A stretch of 64,000 bases of DNA from Shinella zoogloeoides (GCF_020883495.1 NZ_CP086610.1:2337501-2401500); one strand, 5' to 3'; numbered from the stretch's first letter, positions 35,828-45,274 are shown. Notes: generated from the sequence alone by a model not told the origin. Made by a program: numbers and translations.

Positions 35828-36867
35828 TGACCGACGCCGTCGTCTTCAACAACGTCTCCATCATCTTCGGCGACAACCCGCAAAAGGCCCTCTCGATGGT
35901 CGATGCGGGCAAGAGCCGCGACGAGATCGGCGCAGAAACCGGCCTCGTGCTCGGCGTGGCGGACGCCACGCTCTCCATCACCGAGGGCGAAATCCTGGTG
36001 CTGATGGGCCTTTCCGGTTCCGGCAAGTCCACGCTGCTGCGCGCCGTCAACGGGCTTGCCCCGGTGGTGCGCGGCGACGTGCAGGTGAAGGCCGGCAGCG
36101 GCAGCGTGAACCCCTACGGGTCGACGCCCAAGGCGCTGCGCGACTTCCGCATGCACACCGTCTCCATGGTGTTCCAGCAGTTCGCGCTGCTGCCCTGGCG
36201 CACGGTGGCCGACAATGTCGGCTTCGGCCTGGAACTTGCCGGCGTGCCGGACAGCGAGCGCAAGGCGCGCGTCTCCGAACAGCTCGAACTCGTCAACCTC
36301 ACCAAATGGGCGAACCGCAAGGTGAACGAGCTTTCGGGCGGCATGCAGCAGCGCGTGGGCCTTGCCCGCGCCTTTGCGACCGGCGCACCGATCCTCCTCA
36401 TGGACGAGCCGTTCTCGGCCCTCGACCCGCTGATCCGCACGCGCCTGCAGGACGAGCTTCTGGAATTCCAGCGCCGGCTGAAGAAGACCATCATCTTCGT
36501 CAGCCACGACCTCGACGAAGCCTTCCGCATCGGCAACCGCATCGCCATCATGGAGGGCGGGCGCATCATCCAGTGCGGCACGCCGCAGGAAATCGTCAGG
36601 AACCCGGCCAACCAGTATGTCGCGGACTTCGTGCAGAACATGAACCCGATCAACATGCTGACGGCCGGCGACGTGATGCAGCACGGCCCGTCCGGCGAGG
36701 GCGGCGTGACGGCGACGGCGACGCCCTTGACCCCGCTCGTCGACATCCTCGACGCCATGTCCCGCACGCCCGGCAATGTCGGCGTCGTCGACAACGGCGC
36801 GGTCGTCGGCACGATCAACGCACAGGACATCGTGAACGGATTGACGCGGCACCGCCGTCGCGGCTGA
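35827..36867 (+). CDS. choV: Choline ABC transporter, ATP-binding protein
   Basis: A 346-residue ATPase of the ProV/OpuAA type. Walker A GLSGSGKST (about 63), Q-loop VFQQFALLPW, signature LSGGMQQRVGLARA, Walker B ILLMDEP and the H-loop SHDLDEA are all present. The C-terminal ~70 residues are a partial CBS-like extension. It energises ChoXW. The start overlaps the choW stop. A terminator-like hairpin follows 25 bases after the stop. Confidence 0.95.
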   Translation: MTDAVVFNNVSIIFGDNPQKALSMVDAGKSRDEIGAETGLVLGVADATLSITEGEILVLMGLSGSGKSTLLRAVNGLAPVVRGDVQVKAGSGSVNPYGSTPKALRDFRMHTVSMVFQQFALLPWRTVADNVGFGLELAGVPDSERKARVSEQLELVNLTKWANRKVNELSGGMQQRVGLARAFATGAPILLMDEPFSALDPLIRTRLQDELLEFQRRLKKTIIFVSHDLDEAFRIGNRIAIMEGGRIIQCGTPQEIVRNPANQYVADFVQNMNPINMLTAGDVMQHGPSGEGGVTATATPLTPLVDILDAMSRTPGNVGVVDNGAVVGTINAQDIVNGLTRHRRRG

Positions 36868-36891
36868 CAGACGGCCCCGTTCGGATTAGAT

Positions 36892-36926
36892 AGGGTGGCG
36901 CACCTTATAAGTGCGCCGCCCTTTTG
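36892..36926 (+). terminator. Terminator of choXWV
   Basis: A 12-bp stem with one G-U pair (36892-36903 with 36911-36922) and 7-base loop is followed by TTTTG. It lies between choV and the HugZ-like gene. Confidence 0.8.
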
Positions 36927-36946
36927 TATTCGATATGGAGCCGATC

Positions 36947-37711
36947 ATGACCGAGAAGGACAAGCCGAGCGTTCTGCGCGAAACGGACGACGAGGCCCGC
37001 CGCCTCGCCCGCACCCTGCTGCGCTCGGCGCGAAGCTGCGCCCTCGCCGTGCTGGAGCCGGAGACCGGCTTTCCCATGGCCAGCCGCACGCTGACCGGCA
37101 CCGATATCGACGGCACGCCCGTCATCCTCGTCTCCGCCCTCTCCTTCCACACCCAGGCGCTGAGGGCCGATCCGCGCGCCTCGCTGCTGGCGGGCGAGCC
37201 GGGCAAGGGCGATCCCCTCGCCCATCCGCGCCTCACCGTGCTGTGCCGCGCCGAGGAGGTGCCGCGCGAGAGCGAGGCGCGCACGGCCCTGCGCGAGCGT
37301 TTCATCCGCCGCCATCCCAAAGCGAAGCTCTATGTGGACTTCCCCGACTTCACCTTCTTCCGCCTCGTGCCCGAGCGCGCGAACCTCAACGGCGGCTTCG
37401 GCAAGGCCTTCCTCCTGACGCAGGACGACCTCCTGATCCGCTCACCCGCACGCACCGCGCTCGCCGAGATGGAGACCGGCGCGGTGGAGCACATGAACAG
37501 CGACCATGCGGAAGCCGCCGGCGTCTACGCCCGCCACTACTGCGGCGCGAAGGACGGCGAGTGGATCATCGTCGGCCTCGACGCGGCGGGCGTCGACCTT
37601 GGAAGCGGCGACAAACTCAAGCGCCTCGAATTCTCACGCGAACTTGATCAGGCCGGGGAACTTCGCAGCGAGCTGGCGCGTTTGCTCAAGGAAGCACGCG
37701 CGGCGGGCTGA
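36947..37711 (+). CDS. HugZ/pyridoxamine-phosphate-oxidase-like protein with DUF2470 domain
   Basis: A 254-residue protein. The N-terminal ~160 residues have the FMN-binding split-barrel pattern (SCALAVLEPETGFPMASRTL, LSFHTQALRADPRASLLAGE). The C-terminal part matches DUF2470 (AVEHMNSDHAEAAGVYARHY). This architecture is shared with HugZ heme oxygenases and related proteins. The heme role is inferred and could be wrong. The ATG at 36947 has GGAG seven bases upstream; ATGs at 36935 and 36911 overlap the terminator region. Confidence 0.85.
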   Translation: MTEKDKPSVLRETDDEARRLARTLLRSARSCALAVLEPETGFPMASRTLTGTDIDGTPVILVSALSFHTQALRADPRASLLAGEPGKGDPLAHPRLTVLCRAEEVPRESEARTALRERFIRRHPKAKLYVDFPDFTFFRLVPERANLNGGFGKAFLLTQDDLLIRSPARTALAEMETGAVEHMNSDHAEAAGVYARHYCGAKDGEWIIVGLDAAGVDLGSGDKLKRLEFSRELDQAGELRSELARLLKEARAAG

Positions 37712-37881
37712 ACGCCGGCATTTTCGTCTTTCCGCCGTGCCCCGCAGGAAATAGGGCCGCCGTCAAGCGCGGCCCTACCCCGATTTCTTGCTCTTGATGA
37801 GGGGGTTTTTGTTTATATGCTAACAAGCGGATTGATAGAAAATCGCATGATTTGAAGCGGAAACGCCCAAAGGAGTTTCAG

Positions 37882-38214
37882 ATGGAAAAGATTTCAGACG
37901 CAGAACACGCACAGGCCGAGGTTGCATCCGATTTCCTCTCGGCCATGGCGAATCCGAAGCGCCTGCTGATCCTGCGCGTGCTCGTGGGTGGAGAGATCGC
38001 CGTCGGAGCCCTGGCAAACCAGGTCGGCCTCAGCCAGTCGGCCCTGTCGCAGCACCTTTCCAAGCTGCGCGCGCAGAACCTCGTGACCACCCGTCGCGAC
38101 GCCCAGACCATCTATTATTCCAGCAAGTCCGACGCCGTGATGACCGTGCTCGAAGCGCTCGACCGCATCTACAAGGCAGGCGGCGCGACGGAAAAGAAGC
38201 TTCGCATCGCCTGA
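37882..38214 (+). CDS. ArsR-family winged-helix transcriptional regulator
   Basis: A 110-residue repressor-type protein with the ArsR core: FLSAMANPKRLLILRVL, GEIAVGALANQVGLSQSALS (helix-turn-helix), QHLSKLRAQNLVTTRRDAQT and the wing IYYSS. It has no cysteine, so it is not a classic thiolate metal sensor. Regulators of the NolR type in rhizobia also lack such a site; orthology is a guess. AAGGAG lies before the ATG at 37882. It is followed by a strong terminator and is monocistronic. Confidence 0.88.
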   Translation: MEKISDAEHAQAEVASDFLSAMANPKRLLILRVLVGGEIAVGALANQVGLSQSALSQHLSKLRAQNLVTTRRDAQTIYYSSKSDAVMTVLEALDRIYKAGGATEKKLRIA

Positions 38215-38240
38215 AATCGGCCGAATCACCCGTTTTCCTG

Positions 38241-38268
38241 CGCCCCGGATGAAAATCCGGGGCGTTTT
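38241..38268 (+). terminator. Terminator of the ArsR-type gene
   Basis: A 10-bp perfect stem CGCCCCGGAT (38241-38250) pairs with 38255-38264 around a GAAA tetraloop, followed by TTTTGC. Confidence 0.9.
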
Positions 38269-38382
38269 GCGTTGAAAGCGCCTCCCGATGCGCCTTGACG
38301 GCCCCCGGCGCCTTGATAATTTGACCACCGGGTAAAAATCGCCGGGATCCTCCCCCGCGTTCCAAGAATCATGGAGAACCGC

Positions 38383-39708
38383 ATGTCCAACCGTCTCAAT
38401 ACCCCCAACGACCTGCGCGCCTTCTGGATGCCGTTCACGGCGAACCGGCAGTTCAAGAAGGAGCCGCGCCTCTTCGTCGGCGCGAAGGACATGCACTACA
38501 CCACCCATGACGGAAGGCAGGTGCTGGATGGCACGGCGGGCCTGTGGTGCGTCAATGCCGGCCATTGCCGCCCGAAGATCACCGAGGCGATCCGCGAGCA
38601 GGCCGGCGAACTCGACTACGCCCCCGCCTTCCAGCTCGGCCACCCCAAGGCCTTCGAGCTGGCCAATCGTCTCGTCGATATCGCGCCCGAGGGCATGAAC
38701 CATGTCCTCTACACCAATTCCGGCTCCGAATCGGTCGAGACGGCGCTGAAGGTCGCGCTCGCCTATCACCGCGCCAAGGGCGACGGCTCGCGTTTCCGCC
38801 TGGTCGGCCGCGAGCGCGGCTACCACGGCGTCAATTTCGGCGGCATCTCCGTCGGCGGCATCGTTTCCAACCGCAAGATGTTCGGCACGCTGCTGACCGG
38901 CGTCGACCACATGCCGCATACCCATTTCCCGGACAAGAACGCCTTCTCCCGCGGCGAGCCGGAGCATGGCGGCGACATTGCCAGCGAATTGCAGCGCATC
39001 ATCACCCTGCACGACGCCTCGACCATCGCCGCCGTCATCGTCGAGCCGGTCGCCGGTTCGACGGGCGTGCTCATTCCGCCGAAGGGCTACCTGCAGAAGC
39101 TGCGCGAGATCTGCACGCAGCACGGCATTCTCCTGATCTTCGACGAGGTGATCACCGGCTTCGGCCGTCTCGGCGCGCCCTTCGCCGCCCAGTATTTCGA
39201 TGTGAAGCCGGACATCATCACCACCGCCAAGGGCCTCACCAACGGCGTGATCCCGATGGGCGCGGTCTTCGTGACGTCGGAAATCCACGACGCCTTCATG
39301 AACGGCCCCGAGCACATGATCGAGTTCTTCCACGGCTACACCTATTCGGGCAACCCGATCGCCTGCGCCGCCGCCCTCGGCACGCTCGACACCTACCGGG
39401 AAGAGGGTCTGCTGACCCGCGCCGCCGAGCTTGCCTCCTACTGGGAGGACGGCCTGCACTCGCTGAAGGATTGCCCGAATGTCATCGACATCCGCAATGT
39501 GGGCCTGATCGGCGCCGTCGAGCTTGCCTCGATCCCCGGCGAGCCGACCAAGCGCGCCTTCAACGCCTTCCTGAAGGCCTACGAGAAGGGGCTGCTGATC
39601 CGCACGACCGGCGACATCATCGCGCTCTCCCCGCCGCTCATCATCGAAAAGCACCATATCGACGAGCTGTTCGGCAAGCTGCGCGAGGTCCTGCAGAACA
39701 ATATCTGA
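38383..39708 (+). CDS. Class III aminotransferase, omega-amino acid (beta-alanine)--pyruvate type
   Basis: A 441-residue PLP enzyme. The catalytic lysine is in TTAKGLTNG, and the PLP pocket is seen in TNSGSESVETALKVA, RGYHGVN and LIFDEVITGFGRLG. N-terminal FWMPFTANRQFKKEPRLF is typical of beta-alanine/omega-amino acid:pyruvate transaminases. It moves amino groups from beta-alanine, GABA-like or amine donors to pyruvate. The ATG at 38383 has GGAG eight bases upstream; ATG 38371 is an alternative. The next downstream feature is a repeat element. Confidence 0.9.
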   Translation: MSNRLNTPNDLRAFWMPFTANRQFKKEPRLFVGAKDMHYTTHDGRQVLDGTAGLWCVNAGHCRPKITEAIREQAGELDYAPAFQLGHPKAFELANRLVDIAPEGMNHVLYTNSGSESVETALKVALAYHRAKGDGSRFRLVGRERGYHGVNFGGISVGGIVSNRKMFGTLLTGVDHMPHTHFPDKNAFSRGEPEHGGDIASELQRIITLHDASTIAAVIVEPVAGSTGVLIPPKGYLQKLREICTQHGILLIFDEVITGFGRLGAPFAAQYFDVKPDIITTAKGLTNGVIPMGAVFVTSEIHDAFMNGPEHMIEFFHGYTYSGNPIACAAALGTLDTYREEGLLTRAAELASYWEDGLHSLKDCPNVIDIRNVGLIGAVELASIPGEPTKRAFNAFLKAYEKGLLIRTTGDIIALSPPLIIEKHHIDELFGKLREVLQNNI

Positions 39709-39743
39709 CCCAACCTGCCGTAAAAGTGTGCAACGCTCTCTTC

Positions 39744-39830
39744 CGTCATGCTCGGGCCTGTCCCGAGCATCTGCCAGCGTGCCGGTTTTTGAGGTGTCGG
39801 CAGATCCTCGGTACAAGACCGAGGATGACG
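39744..39830. repeat. Dispersed palindromic element (cruciform type)
   Basis: An 87-bp element. Outer arms CGTCAT (39744-39749) and ATGACG (39825-39830) overlap two inner hairpins: 39748-39756 with 39762-39770 (ATGCTCGGG type) and 39804-39811 with 39819-39826 (ATCCTCGG type). CTGCC (39771-39775) also pairs with GGCAG (39799-39803), giving alternative folds. This class of repeat occurs between genes in many rhizobial genomes. Confidence 0.75.
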
Positions 39831-39911
39831 GCAGCGGGGGAGGCGAGCTTCGCCGATAGCCTGATGGCGGCTCCGGTCGCCATTTTCATTTGCGTCGCGG
39901 AAGACGCCCGG

Positions 39912-40400
39912 TCAGGGAACCAGCCGCTTCTCGTAGCGCCATGCCTCCAGATCGAACGGGCCGGCGGTGGTGCTGAGCTGATGGACGGCCGTTGCGGCAA
40001 GATGCCAGCCGCACTTTTCATAGAAGCGCGCCGCGCGGTGGTTGCCGATCGCGCAGATCAGCCAGGCCGTCTCCACGCCATGCGCCGCAAGCCGCGCCTC
40101 CGCATCCGCCACGAGCGCGGCCGCGATGCCCGCGCCGCGCCCTTGCGGCGCAACGAAGAGCTGGTCCAGCTCCTCATGCCGGATGGCGCAGAAGCCGAGC
40201 GGCGCGCCGGGATCGCCGACGACGCGGACATCCGGCAACATGTCGCCCAGGCGCGCCTCGAAGCGTTCCAGCGTACGCAGCCGGGCGAGCTCCGCCGGCA
40301 GCACCGCCGCATGCGCATCCTGCCAGCCCGTGTGCCAGAGCCGCGCGAGCGCCCCGATCTCGGACGTCTCGGCTTTTCTTATGATCGGTGCGGGCTGCAT
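39912..40400 (-). CDS. GNAT family N-acetyltransferase
   Basis: A 162-residue acetyltransferase with the acetyl-CoA loop LFVAPQGRGAGIAAALVADA (QxxGxG/A) and a later ICAIGNHRAARFYEKCGW, a typical GNAT helix-strand pair. The substrate is unknown. The ATG at 40400 follows GGAGGAAGCG; ATG 40412 is an alternative. Its start is 108 bases from the divergent aldose epimerase-like ATG. Confidence 0.85.
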   Translation of the reverse strand: MQPAPIIRKAETSEIGALARLWHTGWQDAHAAVLPAELARLRTLERFEARLGDMLPDVRVVGDPGAPLGFCAIRHEELDQLFVAPQGRGAGIAAALVADAEARLAAHGVETAWLICAIGNHRAARFYEKCGWHLAATAVHQLSTTAGPFDLEAWRYEKRLVP

Positions 40401-40507
40401 CGCTTCCTCCATTGCGTCGGAAAGAGCCTTTGGCACCCCACCGGGGCTCTTGCAAGTCCGGGCGGTTTGGGGGCTATTGTGCCGCACGGAAACCTGGGGC
40501 CTGCACC

Positions 40508-41377
40508 ATGCCGACCATCACCCGCATCGCCAACGAATTCCTCACCGTCGAGATTTCCGCGCTCGGCGCCGAAATGCAATCGGCCACCACGCGGGATGGG
40601 GCCGGCTGGCTCTGGAACGGGGATGCGGCCTTCTGGACGGGTCGCTCGCCGGTGCTGTTTCCCATCGTCGGCAAGGCGCCCGACGATACGCTGCTGATCG
40701 ACGGCAAGCCTTATCCCATGGCGCAGCACGGCTTCGCGCGGCGTCGGGAATTCACGCTCGACGAGGCGACGGCGACCGCCTGCCGCTACGCGCTGGAGGC
40801 CACCGAGGAGACGCGCGCGGCCTATCCCTTCGATTTCAGGCTCACCGTCGAGCACAGCCTCGACGGCCCTGCCCTCACCGTCGCCGCGAATGTGGAAAAC
40901 CGCGGCGAGACGCCGATGCCCTTCGGCTGCGGCTTCCACCCCGCCTTCCGCTGGCCGCTGCCCGGCGCGCAGGGCAAGCCGCATTCCGTGATACTCGACA
41001 ACGCGGCCGAGCCGCAGCGCCAGCCCCTCGAAAAGGGCCTGCTGTCGCAGGGCAGGACCGCATCGCCCTTCGAAGCCGGCCGGCTGGCCCTCGCGCAAAA
41101 TCTCTTCGAGGACGACGCCCTCGTCTTCCCCGAGGGCGCGGGCAATGGCCTCACCTATGGCGTGGAAGATGGCCCGGCCCTCAAGTTCCATTTCGAGAAC
41201 CTGCCGAACCTGGCGCTCTGGACGAAACCCGGCGCGCCTTTCCTCTGCGTGGAGCCATGGCATGGCACGGCGGCGCTTTACGAAGGCTCCCGCGAACTGC
41301 GGGACAGGCCCTACACGACCCTGCTCGCCCCCGGCGCGCGCACGCGCTTCGCCTTCACGGTGACCTTCCCGGCCTGA
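40508..41377 (+). CDS. Aldose 1-epimerase family protein
   Basis: A 289-residue beta-sandwich protein of the galactose mutarotase superfamily. Conserved His in MAQHGFARRREF and GFHPAFRWPL and a glutamate near CVEPWHGT mark the active site. The family interconverts sugar anomers; some members act on hexose-6-phosphates. The exact sugar is not evident. The ATG at 40508 is chosen from homology (MPTITRIANEFLT). Confidence 0.88.
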   Translation: MPTITRIANEFLTVEISALGAEMQSATTRDGAGWLWNGDAAFWTGRSPVLFPIVGKAPDDTLLIDGKPYPMAQHGFARRREFTLDEATATACRYALEATEETRAAYPFDFRLTVEHSLDGPALTVAANVENRGETPMPFGCGFHPAFRWPLPGAQGKPHSVILDNAAEPQRQPLEKGLLSQGRTASPFEAGRLALAQNLFEDDALVFPEGAGNGLTYGVEDGPALKFHFENLPNLALWTKPGAPFLCVEPWHGTAALYEGSRELRDRPYTTLLAPGARTRFAFTVTFPA

Positions 41378-41452
41378 AGATTCGCCTTTCCGGCTCTTTC
41401 CTCCCGCCATGGCATGCTAGTGTCGTCCGACAAGGATTCGGAGACTGCAGCC

Positions 41453-43147
41453 ATGAGCAATTTGGAACGTTTCATCGATCAGGGAACCGGACGCGAACCC
41501 GCCGATATCGTGCTCAAGGGCGGCGAGTTCCTCGATCTGGTGACGGGCGACCTCGTCGCCTCGGACATCGCCATTTCCGGCGACCGCATCGTCGGCACCT
41601 GCGGCGACTACAAGGGGCGGCGGGAGATCGACATTACCGGCCGCATCGTCGTGCCCGGTTTCATCGATACGCATCTGCACATCGAATCCTCGCTGGTCAC
41701 GCCGCATGAATTCGACCGCTGCGTGCTGCCCTACGGCGTCACGACCGTCATCTGCGATCCGCACGAGATCGCCAACGTCCTCGGCACCGAGGGCATCCAG
41801 TTCTTCCTCGACAGCGCGCTGGAAACCATCATGGACATCCGCGTGCAGCTTTCGAGCTGCGTGCCGGCGACCCATCTCGAAACCTCCGGCGCGGACCTGC
41901 CCATCGAGCGGCTGCTGCCCTTCCGCGGTCATCCCAAGGTCATCGGCCTTGCCGAGTTCATGAATTTCCCCGGCGTCATCCACAAGGATCCCGTCTGTAT
42001 GGCCAAGCTGGAAGCTTTCCAGGGCGGCCATATCGACGGCCATGCGCCCCTCCTCGCTGGGAACGACCTCAACGGCTACCTCGCAGCCGGCATCCGCACC
42101 GAGCATGAATGCACCACGGCGAAGGAGGCGCTGGAGAAGATCCGCAAGGGCATGCACATCCTCATCCGCGAGGGGTCCGTCTCCAAGGACCTGCATGCCC
42201 TGATGCCGATCCTCACCGAACGGCTCTCGCCCTTCCTCGCGCTCTGCACCGACGACCGCAACCCGCTCGACATCGCCGAGCAGGGCCATCTCGACTACAT
42301 GATCCGCACGGCCATCGCCCATGGCCGCGCGCCGCTCGCCGTCTATCGCGCTGCGTCCATTTCCGCGGCGAAAGCCTTCGGCCTTCGCGACCGCGGCCTT
42401 GTCGCCCCCGGCTGGCGGGCCGACCTCGTCGTCATCGACACGCTGGAAAACTGCAAGGCCGAGATGGTCTTCTCGGCCGGCCGCAAGGTGGACGACGACC
42501 TCTTCGCAACCCGTAGGCCGGTGGAGCCGGTCGGCCTCGACAGCGTCAAGGCGCGGCCCGTCAGCACCGCCCATTTCGCCGTTCCCGTCACGGAAGGCGA
42601 AACGCCGGTCATCGGCGTGCTGCCGGGCAAGATCATCACCGAACATCGCCGCTACCGCCTGCCGGCAAAGGGCAACCAGACCACCGTCGACCTCGCGCAG
42701 GATATCATCAAGGTCGCCGTCATCGAGCGCCACGGCAAGAACGGCAACCATGCCAACGGCTTCGTACAGGGCTTCGGCCTGAAGAAAGGCGCCATAGCCT
42801 CGACGGTCGGCCATGACAGCCACAATATCTGCGTCGTCGGCGTGGACGAGGACGACATGGCGCTGGCGGCCAATCGCCTCGGCGAGATCAAGGGCGGCTT
42901 CGTCGTGGTGGAGGACGGCAAGGTGACCGGCGAGATCGCCCTGCCCGTCGCCGGCCTGATGAGCCTCGAACCCTACGAGACCGTCCGCGACATCCTGCAC
43001 CACCTGCGCCACGCCGCCTTCGCCCTCGGTGCGACGCTGGAAGAACCCTTCCTCCAGCTCGCCTTCCTGCCGCTGCCGGTCATCCCGCACCTGAAGATTT
43101 CGGACAGGGGGATGGTGGATGTGGATCGGTTCGCACTGATCGGGTGA
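41453..43147 (+). CDS. ade: Adenine deaminase
   Basis: A 564-residue amidohydrolase that converts adenine to hypoxanthine for purine salvage. Metal ligands are in DTHLHIESS, and the family DPHEIANV and [14 protein letters not shown] motifs are present. The C-terminal [19 protein letters not shown], with the catalytic and binding residues of adenine deaminases (AdeC/YerA class), is complete. The start [11 protein letters not shown] has GGAG nine bases upstream; the ORF from 41414 is less likely. A DUF4160 gene follows after 7 bases. Confidence 0.95.
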   Translation: MSNLERFIDQGTGREPADIVLKGGEFLDLVTGDLVASDIAISGDRIVGTCGDYKGRREIDITGRIVVPGFIDTHLHIESSLVTPHEFDRCVLPYGVTTVICDPHEIANVLGTEGIQFFLDSALETIMDIRVQLSSCVPATHLETSGADLPIERLLPFRGHPKVIGLAEFMNFPGVIHKDPVCMAKLEAFQGGHIDGHAPLLAGNDLNGYLAAGIRTEHECTTAKEALEKIRKGMHILIREGSVSKDLHALMPILTERLSPFLALCTDDRNPLDIAEQGHLDYMIRTAIAHGRAPLAVYRAASISAAKAFGLRDRGLVAPGWRADLVVIDTLENCKAEMVFSAGRKVDDDLFATRRPVEPVGLDSVKARPVSTAHFAVPVTEGETPVIGVLPGKIITEHRRYRLPAKGNQTTVDLAQDIIKVAVIERHGKNGNHANGFVQGFGLKKGAIASTVGHDSHNICVVGVDEDDMALAANRLGEIKGGFVVVEDGKVTGEIALPVAGLMSLEPYETVRDILHHLRHAAFALGATLEEPFLQLAFLPLPVIPHLKISDRGMVDVDRFALIG

Positions 43148-43154
43148 GGCGTAA

Positions 43155-43400
43155 ATGCCCGTCGTCTTCCGCTACGAGAACCTTACCTTTTTCTTCTATT
43201 CGAACGAAGGCGATCCGCGCGAGCCGGTACACATTCATGTCCGGGCTGGTGGCGCGATAGCGAAGGTCTGGCTTGAACCATTGATCGGCGTTGCGGAAAG
43301 CCGTGGCTTCAACAGCCGGGAACTGTCTGCTATCCTGCGCCTCGTCGCAGAGCGCAGACACCTCATCGAGAAGACGTGGCATGAATATTTCGGCAACTGA
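43155..43400 (+). CDS. DUF4160 domain protein
   Basis: An 81-residue protein with the DUF4160 pattern: FRYENLTFFFYSNEGDPREP, VHIHVRAGGAIAKVWLEPL and LVAERRHLIEKTWHEYF. The histidines in HIHV are conserved in the family as I know it. Its 3' end overlaps the next gene by 20 bases. DUF4160 and DUF2442 genes are often paired and have been suggested as toxin-antitoxin-like modules; activity is unproven. The first Met, 7 bases after the ade stop, may be coupled to it. Confidence 0.85.
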   Translation: MPVVFRYENLTFFFYSNEGDPREPVHIHVRAGGAIAKVWLEPLIGVAESRGFNSRELSAILRLVAERRHLIEKTWHEYFGN

Positions 43401-43626
43401 AGTCCATTTCGACGACGATACGATGTGGGTATCCCTCGATGACGGCCGGATGCTGGGCGTTCCACTGGCCTGGTTCCCGCGTCTTCTCACGGCGGATAAG
43501 GCATCCCGTCTCGCCTATACACTCAGCCCCGGCGGCATCCACTGGGACGCGCTTGACGAAGATATCTCCATCGCCGGTCTGCTCGCAGGCCGCGGCGACC
43601 GGACGGTGAGACGCCCGGCCGCCTGA
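43381..43626 (+). CDS. DUF2442 domain protein
   Basis: An 81-residue protein with the DUF2442 pattern: SATEVHFDDDTMWVSLDDGR, LAWFPRLLTADKASRLAYTL and IHWDALDEDISIAGLLAG. The ATG at 43381 overlaps the DUF4160 gene, so both are translationally coupled. It is likely the DNA-binding or neutralising partner in the pair; this is inference. Confidence 0.88.
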   Translation: MNISATEVHFDDDTMWVSLDDGRMLGVPLAWFPRLLTADKASRLAYTLSPGGIHWDALDEDISIAGLLAGRGDRTVRRPAA

Positions 43627-43630
43627 TTCT

Positions 43631-45274
43631 TCACAGCCGCACGCAGGCCATATCCAGCCCATCCAGCACGATAACCCCATCCTTCGGCCTCGCCCCGAAA
43701 CCGGGAACCGGCACGGGCTCGCCCAGCGCCAGCGATTTCGCCGGCACGAACTCCGCTTTCCCGCGCGTCAGGTTGAAGACGAAGAGCAGTTTCTCGCCGC
43801 CCTTCTCGCGCGTGAAGGCGAGGATATCCTGATTGGAGTGGAGGAAGGCCATGTCGCCGTCGTGGAGCGTTTCGTGCTCTTTGCGGAAGGCCAGCGTGGC
43901 GCGGTAGTGGTTGAGCACGGAGCCGGCGGTCTTTTCCTGCGTATCGACCGCAAGGCGGCCATGATCCTCCGGCACCGGCAGCCAGGGCTTTGCGGTGCTG
44001 AAACCGGCATGGGCCGCGCCGTGCTGCCAGGGCATCGGCGTGCGGCACCCGTCCCGCCCCTTGAAGGCCGGCCAGAAGCGGATGCCGTAGGGGTCGCGCA
44101 GGTCCTCGAAGGCAAGTTCGGCTTCGGTGAGGCCCAGTTCCTCGCCCTGATAGAGGCAGATGGAGCCGCGCAGCGTCGACAGCAGCGTGATCGCCAGCTT
44201 GGCGATGCGCTCGCGCTCCTCGGGCGCCTCGATGAAGCGGCTGACATGGCGGTTGACGTCATGGTTGGAGAAGGCCCAGCAGACCCAGCCGTCCGTCACC
44301 GCGCGCTGGAAGCTCTGCACGCACCGGCGGATATGGTCGGCGGTGAAGTCCGGCCCCAGCAGGTCGAACGTGTAGCACATGTTCAGCTTGTCGCCGCCGC
44401 TCGTATAGTCGGCGACGGTCTTCAGCGAGCGCGCGCCGTCGCCCACCTCGCCCACCGTCATGCGCCCCTCGTATTCGTCGAGCAGGGCGCGGAAGCGCCG
44501 GAGGAAATCGACATTCTCCGGCTGCGTCTTGTCATAGCGATGCGTCTGCATGCCGTAGGGGTTCACGTCCGGGGCGTCGAGGCCGATATCGTCGGGATTG
44601 GCCTCATGGGGCGGGTTGTCGCGCAGCTTCCGGTCGTGGAAATAGAAGTTCACCGTATCGAGGCGGAAGCCGTCCACGCCGCGATCCAGCCAGAAGCGCA
44701 CGGTCTTCAGCAGCGCGTCCTGAACGTCCGGGTTATGGAAATTGAGGTCCGGCTGCGAGGCCAGGAAGTTGTGCATGTAATATTGCTTGCGCACGCCGTC
44801 CCATTCCCAGCCCGGCCCGCCGAAGATCGACAGCCAGTTGTTGGGCGCGGTGCCATCCGGTTTCGGATCGGCCCAGACATACCAGTCCGCCTTCGGGTTT
44901 GCGCGGCTGGAGCGGCTTTCGAGGAACCAGGGGTGCTGGTCGGATGTGTGCGAGATCACCTGGTCGATGATGACCTTGATGCCGAGGCGATGGGCCTCCG
45001 CCAGCATCGCATCGAAATCCGCCAGCGTGCCGAACATCGGATCGACATCGCAATAATCCGAGACGTCATAGCCCATATCCGCCATCGGCGACTTGAAGAA
45101 GGGCGAAAGCCAGATGGCGTCGACGCCGAGCGAGGCGATATGGCCGAGCCGCTTCGTGATGCCCCGCAGATCCCCCATGCCGTCGCCGGTCGTATCCTGG
45201 AACGAGCGGGGGTAGACCTGATAGATGACCGCGCCGCGCCACCAGTCGTCGGCCTTGCTGCGGGTCCTTGTCAT
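43631..45274 (-). CDS. Alpha-glucosidase, GH13 family
   Basis: A 547-residue GH13 enzyme. Active-site regions: DQVISHTSDQHPWF, the nucleophile Asp in DGFRLDTVNF, acid/base Glu in VGEVGD and the third Asp in SNHDVNRH. Length and sequence match the rhizobial AglA class that hydrolyses sucrose, maltose, trehalulose and similar sugars. The expected agl ABC transporter genes are not adjacent. The start MTRTRSKADDWW at 45274 fits the family; the N-terminal extension to 45400 is not coding. Confidence 0.92.
   Translation of the reverse strand: MTRTRSKADDWWRGAVIYQVYPRSFQDTTGDGMGDLRGITKRLGHIASLGVDAIWLSPFFKSPMADMGYDVSDYCDVDPMFGTLADFDAMLAEAHRLGIKVIIDQVISHTSDQHPWFLESRSSRANPKADWYVWADPKPDGTAPNNWLSIFGGPGWEWDGVRKQYYMHNFLASQPDLNFHNPDVQDALLKTVRFWLDRGVDGFRLDTVNFYFHDRKLRDNPPHEANPDDIGLDAPDVNPYGMQTHRYDKTQPENVDFLRRFRALLDEYEGRMTVGEVGDGARSLKTVADYTSGGDKLNMCYTFDLLGPDFTADHIRRCVQSFQRAVTDGWVCWAFSNHDVNRHVSRFIEAPEERERIAKLAITLLSTLRGSICLYQGEELGLTEAELAFEDLRDPYGIRFWPAFKGRDGCRTPMPWQHGAAHAGFSTAKPWLPVPEDHGRLAVDTQEKTAGSVLNHYRATLAFRKEHETLHDGDMAFLHSNQDILAFTREKGGEKLLFVFNLTRGKAEFVPAKSLALGEPVPVPGFGARPKDGVIVLDGLDMACVRL

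Noticed and set aside
34963..36867. 634-residue frame spanning choW and choV
   Set aside because: The first 288 residues are the wrong frame of choW; only the segment from the ATG at 35827 (choV) is genuine.
43291..43380. N-terminal extension of the DUF2442 gene to 43291
   Set aside because: The extra 30 residues lie inside the DUF4160 gene in another frame and do not match the domain; the ATG at 43381 is at the correct distance.
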